Source: Massariosphaeria phaeospora (Eukaryota; Ascomycota; Dothideomycetes; Pleosporales). Taken from it: 64,000 bases of DNA. Below are positions 56,667 to 64,000 of the stretch, piece after piece (positions within the stretch are counted from its first letter, which is position 1; every line of letters begins with the position of its first letter). The stretch covers positions 2,046,001 to 2,110,000 of the forward strand of contig JAADJZ010000004.1 in assembly GCA_011032825.1 (NCBI GenBank), given 5' to 3'. The position numbers and the translations under genes are program-made. Below the pieces are notes generated by a model, which was given only the letters and a program-made list of their open reading frames with translations, was not told the origin of the DNA and made no database searches.

Positions 56667-57932
56667 CGTATATAGAGCTACCTACAAAAGGTACTGTTAT
56701 CGTTACACGTAACGTCGTATTCGACTCTACGCTTTTTTTCGAGAGAATAGACAGCTACGCCTCTACGTTAGTAATCGAGGAAGTAATCGAGCTACTCGAA
56801 TATCCAAAGATGCTATAGAACAACGATATTAGCATTGAAAACCTGTTAACTACTCGTTAGCGCAGCTGCCAAACAGCACTTGTAACTTTAGCTTCGACAG
56901 CTAGAAGCTCCTATGTAGAAAGTGAAACGACTAACGACGTACTCGAATTAACTTAGCAACAGCTGCTAACTTCTAAACTCTCTAAAGTTGACTTAACTCT
57001 AATAGTACCTAAGAACTATTGCCGACAAGGCTAGAGAGCTCTATAGGACGTTAATCTCAACTTAACTAACACAAGCTTTATTATTACAAGCAAGCGCAGT
57101 CGAAAACTAAAAAATCTAAACAACTTTGCTATCTAGTCTTACGCTACGAGGCTAGGACCTAAGCTTCTAGTTAATTACCTGCAAGCGTTTTCGACCGAGA
57201 TTTACTTAATACCCGCTGAAGTAGATAAAATACTGCGAATTCATTAATTACAGCTGCTGCTTCTGTCGAAAGCAGTAAAGCAGCTTAGTACACACATGTT
57301 TAGCGATTAATTCTAACGCGCTATAGAAATCGAATAGCGAGACTTACGCGCTAAAGACGTTTTTGGCTAAATAGATTAGGCGAAGGCAACTGCAGACGCT
57401 AAGGTGCTACCTCTAATGTAGGTTTTCACCTACAAAACAAACGAAGATAGATATTTTTTACGCTTTAAAGCTCGACTAGTTGTTTGAGGCAACTTTTAAG
57501 CTTCGCTTAAGAACACGTACGCTGCTACACTCGCAATTCGCAACTTTCGCGCTCTAATTGCGATCGCTAATTACTTTGATCTAGAGCTAAAGCAGTACGA
57601 CGTTCTTACTACTTTCTTGAACGCTTAAATCAATCGCAAGCTATACGCTAAAACACCTAAGGCCTTTCGCTAAATTAAAAGCGAGATTATAATAGTACTT
57701 CGCGCTCTCTACGGCCTAAAGGAGTTACTTGTACTATAGTACAACGAGCTACGCCGCGAGCTTATTAAGCTAGGCTTAAAACTAGTTGAGAGCTTCCTGT
57801 GTTTGTACACGAATCGCTAGCTTATTCTATTCGTCTACGTTAACGACATCGTTATAGCATTTCATCAATCAAACGCTTATCTCTACAGGTCCTTTGAGAA
57901 GGATCTAGTGAACCTATACAACATCAAAGCTA
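56667..57932 (+). pseudogene. Copia-1 polyprotein, RT part
   Basis: It resumes after copia-2 with ELPTKGTVIVTRNVVFDST. RT motifs follow: VLPLM, FTYKTNEDRYFLRFKARLVV, NTYAATLAIRNFRALIAIAN, YFDLELKQYDVLTTFLNA, LYAKTPKAFR, LRALYGLKELLVL, LILFVYVNDIVIAF (catalytic YVDD altered to YVND, 57829-57855). The frame is interrupted at 57933 by pogo, whose removal joins LYNIKAI to the following G-K-L region. Confidence 0.8.
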
Positions 57933-57934
57933 TA

Positions 57935-60045
57935 ACGTGTCTGTGCGCGTGCCGAGCCACTTCGCGTGCCGAGCTACTTAATACCATCACGAATTAATTA
58001 GAATTGAGGCTGTAGAGCCGCCTATAATTAATATTATCGCGAGATATTTATTAGGAGTACTATGTTGATACTCGCGATTAAATTGTACTACTTATATTTA
58101 TCTAGAAGCTTGACGCTGCGGCCGCGACGCGTTAGAATAGCTAGGGTAGCAGATACGCTCTCTAAGGCCTTCGCAGCATCTCTAGTATCAACGCTGCGTT
58201 TGTAACGCTTTTTGCTCTGTAGAGATAGCTGCAAAGCTTTTCTCTTACTCTTTTGTAAAGATTGTAGAGCTTTTGTAGCGTCGCGAGCCTCTTTCTAGCG
58301 AGCGCGCTCTATTGCCTTTTCTACTATCTCTTTCTCTCTAGCTACCTTAGCTACCTCCCGTGCTATACGCTTCTCCTCTGCAATTTTCTCCTTGTATAGC
58401 TTAGCTGCCTTTTTTAGCTCTGCTGTCTTTGCTTTTTAAAGCTGCTGCTCTTTCTCCTCTTGCTCTCTAACAGATTGACGAACACGTGCCTCCTTTATCT
58501 TCCTTGGTAACTAGAAGACCGCTCTACTATGATATTCCTAGCGCTGTTAGAGATCTAGAGCTTTGCTCTTCTTCTTGCGCTTCTCCTTGATAGATAGCGC
58601 TTGCTTAATTCCATCTATTTCATGCTTAAGTAGCTCATTCTGAACAGATAGGTAGTGAAGCGATTGGCGAAGCTTCTGTGTGTTTTTACTGCTTTGATCG
58701 CTTACTACAGAGCGTACAAGCCTATCTATCTTTCTCCAATCATAATCGCTAAGTGATGATATAGAGTTTTCTCTTGATTCTTGAGTTTTAGTGAATCTAT
58801 CAAGAATAGGATTAGAATTAGGAGGTAATATGCTTGTTGCTCTAAAAGAGCTAAGAATTGTTGATTCTTTAAAGGAGGTCTCCTACGCGTTCCAGAATAG
58901 TGAGAAAAAGTCGCCTTTAGTAATAGAAAGAAGACCTTGGCTTATTTGAAGGTAGTTTGATAGTTCTACTAAGTAGGCAGTTGATAGAGGCTTGAACATC
59001 GCTACATCGAGTGGCTGAAGCGTATAAGTCGAATGAGAAAGTAGAATAGCAAGGAGAATCTTGTTCTAATCACAGTAGTTGATGAAATCCATAGTAATAT
59101 AGGATCCGTGGCCATCTAGGATTAAGAGTCGATAGGATCGTCGGGTTTTCTCTTTTGTACAGCGATCAAACACCTGTTCAAGCTAGGCAAGCCCAATATC
59201 GTTGTTCGTCCAGCCAGAGGGTGATAAGGTGATAAAGACTAGGTGTTCTCCTGCCTGGATATCGTCTACCTAGCTTGATTGAATGCCCTTGTTAGCAGCT
59301 TCATAGATAAAGCTTGGAGGCAGAGCAGATCCATTAGCGCATATACATGCTAGGAGCGTAATCCATGCGCGGTTTCTATCCTAGAGTAATGCCCTAACCT
59401 CCTTCTTCTCCTACATTCGTCGGCTGAATATTCTCTTTAATCTGCTAACAACACCGATTATAAAGCCTTTCTCATCCATATTGTAGATATAACGAGAATC
59501 TATTTGATATTGATCGATCTTGCTGTGTAGGAGCTGAAAATAGAAGCGATATTTATCCTCTAAATCAGCTTTGTAGCGATTGCTGTCCATGCCAACTGTC
59601 TATTGTAATATAAGATGAATACTGTGCCGGTTGATAAAGTGCGTAACCTAGCTCTCACTAACTAGCTCCTAGGCTATCGCTGATGCGAAATTTCGTATCA
59701 TCTCTCTTGTAGGAGGTATATGTCTCTCTGATAGTTCTTTGATATACTGTACAAGCTCCTGCTCTTGCTGTAGGTTAAGTTTCTGTTGATTAATCTTCTT
59801 GGCTTCATTGGAGGCCTGAACGCGCTTGTGCCTTTGGGATAACGTAGTTCTGTTGATATTATAGGTGGCAGCAATTTTTCTATACGAGAATGATTCTCCT
59901 GGATCCAAAGATTTGATCGCATCAATTGCATTATCAATTGCTCTCATGTTGGTGGAGTTAAGACGCGTCAAAGTTAGGGGGATTTCGGTGTTTTGGTGAT
60001 AGGTGGCTCGGCACGCGAAGTGGCTCGGCACGCGCACAGACACGT
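57935..60045 (-). mobile_element. Pogo/Fot1-type element, 2,111 bp
   Basis: TIRs of about 45 bp begin ACGTGTCTGTG and contain two direct copies of CGCGTGCCGAGCCACTT (57946-57962 and 57963-57979; mirrored at 60001-60034). A TA target duplication flanks both ends (57933-57934, 60046-60047), as in the pogo/Fot1 group. The transposase is on the minus strand. It is lightly mutated. Confidence 0.95.
58200..59947 (-). pseudogene. Pogo/Fot1 transposase, stops at a few codons
   Basis: The start at 59947 reads MRAIDNAIDAIKSLDPGESF, then SYRKIAATYNINRTTLSQRH, a psq/CENP-B-type helix-turn-helix that binds the TIRs. The second HTH part follows (TREMIRNFASAI). The DDE catalytic domain shows IYNMDEKGFIIGVVSRLKR (first Asp, near 59480), AWITLLACICANGSALPPSF, GWTNNDIGLAWLEQVFDR, YRLLILDGHGSYITMDFINY (second Asp) and YTLQPLDVAMFKPLSTAYLV (third Asp). 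A long Lys/Arg/Glu-rich C-terminal tail ends near 58200. A handful of TAG codons are the only visible damage. Confidence 0.9.
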
Positions 60046-60047
60046 TA

Positions 60048-61000
60048 GGAAACTTTACCTAGTTTCTCGGAATCTGCATTGTGCGCAATTGAGCTCTACA
60101 CAAGACTTAGCTTGTTCAAAACGCCTTTATTAATAAAGTGTGTGCTCGATTTAGTATTGAGGCTGTAAGCAAAGCTCTAGACGTTTTACTAATAGAGAAC
60201 TAGCTGCCGCAGTCTATCGAGAAGCTTAACGCTACTCGAACGAAGCTCTATTAGCAACTAGTTGGCTCTTTGGCATACATTGCTGTCTAGGGCAGGCCTA
60301 ACGTCGCCCGAACGCACGTTGTCTTTGCCTGCTACCTTACCAACTTAGGACAGTTATACTTCTCGAAGATCTGCTAAACCTAGCGCTACCTGCTTAGCAC
60401 GAAGGCTTTTGCTTTTGAAGCTTCTGCTAGCGCACAGGACATAGCCGAGTATCTCTCTAACGATCCTCTATATCGCGATTCTCTTTTTTTTGGATCATCT
60501 AACGCCTCGTACGCTGACGAGCCTGAGACTCGCTAGAGCTCTTAGGGTTACGCGTTCAAATTCGGTGAACTTATAATTGACTGGAAATCGACTATATAGC
60601 GCACAGTTACAAAATCAACTACAGAGTCTGAATTGCTTTCGTTATCTCTCGCTGCCTCGCAAATGGAGGAATGGATACGATTCTTTACTAGAATTAACCT
60701 TACGCTCGACTGTACACCTACAATTTGGTGTAACAATTAGCAAACTATTGGTATTGTTACGAAAAAGCACGACAAGCTTTATACAAAAGTCAAGCACGTT
60801 AACAACTACTAGCTCTAGATTCGACAGGAGGTCACTGCCTTACGAATCAACGTTCAATAGGTTCCTACTAATCGTATGCCTGCTAATGGACTTACAAAGA
60901 TACTACTAAAGCAGAAGTTTACAAAGTTCGTTCGCTAACTCAACCTCGTTGATATTACTAAGCGCCTAAAGGGCCTACGACAGGCTAATTAGAACGACTT
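60048..61000 (+). pseudogene. Copia-1 polyprotein, RT end and RNase H
   Basis: It continues copia-1 after pogo: RNLHCAQ in one frame, LVGSLAYIAV (60260), THVVFACYLTNLGQLY, then RNase H (SSNASYADEPETR with the DADWA-type block, FGELIIDWKSTI, RTVTKSTTESELLSLSLAAS, CNN for CDN, TKVKHVNNY, MPANGLTKILLKQKF). Ends before the 3' LTR at 61078. Confidence 0.8.
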
Positions 61001-61077
61001 CAACACTCTCTATATGCACTAATACTAATCAGCTGTCGTCGACTCCCTGCCTTTGAGTCTACGCTAGCTGAGAGGTG

Positions 61078-61241
61078 TGTCACGGTTTATAGCTCTTACC
61101 CTATGAGATGGATAAGGATACTACGCTTATCTAGGACTAGCGCTGTCTGTGCTTTCGCACCTACAAATTCTGTAGCTTCTAGATAATACAACCTCAGTTC
61201 AATCCTCAATTTCCTACGCACTGCTTGCACTCACCGCGACA
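61078..61241 (+). repeat. Copia-1 3' LTR
   Basis: 164 bp, preceded by a purine-rich GCTGAGAGGTG. It is followed at once by the AAAAC target duplicate and the gypsy integrase. Confidence 0.9.
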
Positions 61242-61246
61242 AAAAC

Positions 61247-61658
61247 ACTCTGCGCAGAGCTAGGAATAACAAGACAGCTCTCGACAGCTTTCTACCCAGA
61301 AACTAACGGAGCTACAGAGAGAGCAAATTCGACAATCGAGACTGTCTTAAGGCCGTTTGTGAACTAGGACTAGAAGAACTAGGCGCGGCTATGCCCTATT
61401 GTACAAATCGCAATCCGGGGACGAGAGGCAGTGTCGACAAAAGTAAGCCCTTTCTTTCTGCAGCATGGCTACGAGATGGACCCGATTCAGCTCCAAGCAG
61501 AGGAGAGGGCGGACACGCTCCACCGGGCAACCTTGGACCCCAAGCGAAGCGCAGCGGAAATGGCTAAAAAGATAAAAGAAGTTATCGACTTCGCGCAAGC
61601 CGCTATGGCGGAGGCCCAACAGAAGCAGAAAAAACAAGCAAACCGACATAGAAAAGAG
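61247..61658 (+). pseudogene. Gypsy integrase, C-terminal part
   Basis: LCAELGITRQLSTAFYPETN then GATERANSTIETVLRPFVN gives the third catalytic residue (Glu) and the region after it; IAIRGREAVSTKVSPFFLQH, GYEMDPIQ and a long helical basic stretch (MAKKIKEVIDFAQAAMAEAQ) are the typical chromovirus integrase tail. Only three in-frame TAG codons occur, all where Trp is expected. The short hAT-A is inserted at 61659 after HRKE. Confidence 0.9.
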
Positions 61659-63422
61659 CACAGATGCTAACAATCAGTCTCGTTGCAGTCGACTGATTGA
61701 TTGATTGATTATGTAATAAGTCAATCAAATCAATTCACTCTCTTGATTTTTTGCAGTCAAATCAATCAGTGATGGCCAGCCTGATTGGAAAGTTAGAAAC
61801 GGATTGATTGTTTTTTCTATCAGAGATCTGAGTTAGCCAAAGGGCCCATATAGCACTCGTACAGATGGGGCCGTTTTTGAGGCTGTAGAGATTAGCGTAT
61901 GGCGAGTTCGTAATAGGATTTCTAGTGTTTGTTTTGGCCCCCGATCGGCAGGCGTACGAGTCAACTAGTGTAGCGCACGCCCCTGAGTACTCTGCACCCG
62001 CAAATTTTCGCCCATCACTGTCAATTGCCCCCATTCACTTTGTTAGCCGTATTTACAATGAGCCAACGTCCCACTCGCCGCCGTGGGCGCGCTGCCGCCG
62101 CAGCTGCCGCCGCCGATACGCAGAGTACCCAAACTTTCGAAGTAGAGATGCGTGAGCGCCGTGATCCATCGCCTGCACCCGCTGCAACCTCAGTCGCTCC
62201 ATCCGCTACAGAGGGTGAATTGCCTGCCCCCGACGAAGCTCTCGACGCACGATTTGAAGATAACTTTAATAGGATTGACTAGGATCGGTTGCCCGACTAT
62301 ATAGCGCCGCTGCGTACACAGAAACACCGGAAGTTGTGGATTTATCGTCATGGCTATCGCGTATGCCTCCGCCGGGCCCCTGAGCGGATATTTTTCGTGT
62401 GCGCGTACTGCTATAGAGATAAAACGATAGACCGGAGAGGCGGTAGGTTGTACGACGTTAGTACATCAACTTCATCTGCTGCCCAGATTGCGCAGCAATA
62501 CGAAAGCGTCAATTACAACGAGGAGAACTCGCCAGAGGACTATCTAGCTATCAACATATACGCAGCATAGTAAAAGCTTCAAAAGTACTAAAAGAAACTT
62601 AATAACTTGCTAGCGTACTACGCCGCTACAATACTGCACCCAAACACGAAGTTCTACTATCAAAACTTATAGGCAGATTAACCTAGCTGGATTGCCTTAT
62701 CAGATGCTGCTTTTTAGGCGCTATGGAGTGAGTACAAGCCGAAAGAAACTCTAGATTTAGAACGCCTACGCAAGAAAGTCAAGGTATTAGATATACAAGC
62801 AAGCATTGATCTGCTTACAAATCCGGTACAAGGCAAAGCAGTTGCCAATAGCAGTAACGAGTACGAGCTTTGGAGACGAGAGCTTTATCTCCTATCAAAT
62901 TACTCCCATTCAATTAACCCGATTGCCTATTGGATAGGCATGAAGCAGCTCTATCCTAACCTCAGCTAGCTAGCTATTGACGTACTATCAATTCCGGCAT
63001 CTAGCTGTAAGTGTAAACGTATGTTTAGTAAAGTCGGCGATTTCCTAGAGCCAAAGCGTAGAGCTTTGTTGCCTCAATTACTTGCGGCAATTCACTGTGT
63101 ACGATGCTGGCTTAGGGCTAGCTTCAAAGATAGAGCTACAACTCCGCTTACTAAAGAGGCAATTGATCAATTGTACAGTATATAGAACTAGGGTAATAGC
63201 GCCTAGGCAATTTTATACAAATCTAACCTCCCTCCTATCTGCCGGCAATTTCCGCTATTTGGATTACAGTCTATCAATCTGTTTGCAGTCTATTAATCTG
63301 ATCTCAATCAGGCCAAAAGTTGTTGATTAGTTAGTTAATCAATTCAATTTACTTCTCTTGAAAACACTAGTCAAATCAGGCTAGAGGCCTCGGCCTAACT
63401 AACTTGATTAATAGCAACTGTA
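61659..63422 (+). mobile_element. hAT-A internally deleted element, 1,764 bp
   Basis: It starts CACAGATGCTAACAATCAG and ends GCAACTGTA (a CTGTG end with the last G changed). The perfect 8-bp target duplication GAAAAGAG lies at 61651-61658 and 63423-63430. It lacks about 1.25 kb of the middle relative to 24373-27411; the joint at about 62478-62495 (CTGCTGCCCAGATTGCGC) is the same as in 7439-9184. It is the least mutated hAT-A copy besides that one and serves as the reference for the mutation comparison below. Confidence 0.95.
62058..63186 (+). pseudogene. hAT-A transposase with central deletion
   Basis: The N-terminus MSQRPTRRRGRAAAAAAAAD is intact to a stop at 62280, and a second frame continues RTQKHRKLWIYRHGYRVCLR and IFFVCAYCYRDK (C-x2-C zinc-finger-like) to 62490. 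The catalytic middle is missing. After the joint, SAAQIAQQYESVNYNEENSP runs into the C-terminal part with IDLLTNPVQG-like spacing, IGMKQLYPNLS, SCKCKRMFSKVGDFLEPKRR and a final GLASKIELQLRLLKRQLINC in a shifted frame. Not functional; the ends could still be recognised by a transposase supplied elsewhere. Confidence 0.8.
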
Positions 63423-63430
63423 GAAAAGAG

Positions 63431-63920
63431 GCGCTTTTGCTTCGGGTAGAAAACAAAGTCTAGTTGCAGTATAGCAAACACATCTCTAATAAGCGCCTAA
63501 ATAAGAAACTTGACTAAAAAAACGGCAAGTATACAGTCCTAGAAGTTAAATCCCTAGGCAATGTCGTTTTGGATACTCTACCAGAGATAAGTCCGACATT
63601 TCCAATAGATAGGCTAAGACTTGCGGCAAATAATCCGCTGGAGGGACAAAAGACCTCTAACTGAAGACTAGGCAGCATTACGGTAGAAAGCGAGCAAGAG
63701 TAGTTCGTCGAACGCATTACAGGAGAACGCCGGAAAGCAGTCGGAAGAGAACGGCAGCTCGAGTATCTCGTGAAATGGACTGGCTATAACCAGCCTACAT
63801 GGGAACCAGCGCTAGAACTCGAAGACACAGAAGCTTTATCCACCTAGCAAAAATTTTCGGCGGCCTACCAGGACGCTGATGGGAAATTGCCAAAAGACTT
63901 TCGAAACGGCACGCCTTTAG
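63431..63920 (+). pseudogene. Gypsy integrase tail with chromodomain
   Basis: After the hAT target duplicate the polyprotein resumes. VERITGERRKAVGRERQLEY followed by LVKWTGYNQPTWEPALELED (63700-63825) is a chromodomain (the YLVKWxGY and TWEP signature), which marks the element as a chromovirus and in that group steers integration toward particular chromatin. A TAG stands in the final helix. The frame ends near the 3' LTR. Confidence 0.9.
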
Positions 63921-63980
63921 AAAGGACGCTAGAGCGCCGACGAAGTAAGTAAATCGCTACAGACTAGAGAAGAGGGCTTA

Positions 63981-64000
63981 TGTAATAAGCTAGAAGCCCT
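63981..64000 (+). repeat. Start of gypsy 3' LTR, cut by window edge
   Basis: TGTAATAAGCTAGAAGCCCT matches the first 20 bases of the 5' LTR at 39791 with one C/T difference. A purine-rich tract (AGAGAAGAGGG) stands just upstream, as a plus-strand primer would. Confidence 0.8.

Larger units (their letters stand above)
48654..61241 (+). mobile_element. Ty1/copia element 1, carrying copia-2 and pogo
   Basis: LTRs of 164 bp (48654-48817 and 61078-61241) begin TGTCACGG and end CGCGACA. The 5-bp target duplication AAAAC is at 48649-48653 and 61242-61246, and deletion rejoins the gypsy integrase (FVSDF to LCAELGI). Subtracting copia-2 and pogo leaves about 5.34 kb. Domain order protease, integrase, RT, RNase H is the copia order. 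The LTRs differ at about ten positions, mostly transitions. Confidence 0.95.
39791..64000 (+). mobile_element. Ty3/gypsy chromovirus, invaded by five nested elements
   Basis: The 5' LTR is 39791-40046 and the 3' LTR begins at 63981 and leaves the window. Plus-strand order after removing inserts: Gag with zinc knuckle (40560-41420), RT (43250-43848 plus 46918 onward), RNase H, integrase (48100-48653 plus 61247 onward) and a chromodomain (63700-63850). Own sequence totals about 5.5 kb, normal for a fungal chromovirus. Inserted pieces are the foldback-like element, hAT-D, copia-1 (itself holding copia-2 and pogo) and a short hAT-A. Gag/RT parts are strongly hypermutated; the integrase/chromodomain parts less so. 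Confidence 0.85.

Noticed and set aside
43420..61400. TAG reassigned to Trp or Gln (alternative code or read-through)
   Set aside because: The TAG codons occur only in transposons, together with Asp-to-Asn and Glu-to-Lys changes and TAA codons, which fits C-to-T hypermutation and not a code change.

Overview
The window looks like nuclear DNA of a filamentous ascomycete (Pezizomycotina). Short spliceosomal introns of about 46-51 bp with GT, CTAAC/CTGAC and AG signals, degraded copies of conserved eukaryotic RNA-processing genes, and fungal types of hAT, pogo/Fot1, MULE, Ty1/copia and Ty3/gypsy-chromovirus elements all point that way. I saw no rRNA, tRNA or CRISPR. Very little looks like a working host gene: the best candidate is one 224-codon ORF at 31521-32195. 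The genus cannot be told from the sequence. || Layout. (1) 1-14032 is a GC-balanced graveyard of exon-sized pieces of conserved genes: SmD3 (217-375), THP3/SAC3 family (11018-11224), Ran GTPase (12637-12889), an RNPS1-like RRM (12895-13389) and RSE1/SF3B3 (13666-13860). Many carry short tandem duplications. It also holds an 11-copy exon-intron array (1611-3163) and a 1.75-kb internally deleted hAT (7439-9184). (2) 14041-27411 is an AT-rich, hypermutated block made of two oppositely oriented 3,039-bp hAT copies. The first is split by a 6.8-kb insertion of older transposon debris flanked by a 127-bp duplication. (3) 27412-39180 is again GC-balanced: an RBM39/Rsd1-like fragment, the intact ORF, and a MULE whose 98%-identical terminal inverted repeats end in (TCTCA)n satellites (33098-37388). 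(4) 39240-39790 is a hypermutated hAT fragment, and from 39791 to the right edge lies one Ty3/gypsy chromovirus that has been invaded repeatedly. || The gypsy element contains a foldback-like element (41530-43015), a hAT (43849-46909, duplicated target TTGTTGAC), a copia element (48654-61241, target AAAAC) and a short hAT (61659-63422, target GAAAAGAG). The copia element itself contains a second copia (51535-56661, target TCTTT) and a pogo element (57935-60045, target TA). Removing each insert with one target copy rejoins the interrupted domains, so the order of insertion can be read directly. || Main points for follow-up: the C-to-T hypermutation of the repeats falls almost only on cytosines preceded by a pyrimidine, with little regard for the following base, unlike classical CpA-directed RIP; it fades toward unique DNA; and two internally deleted hATs share one deletion junction, implying a mobilised non-autonomous family.
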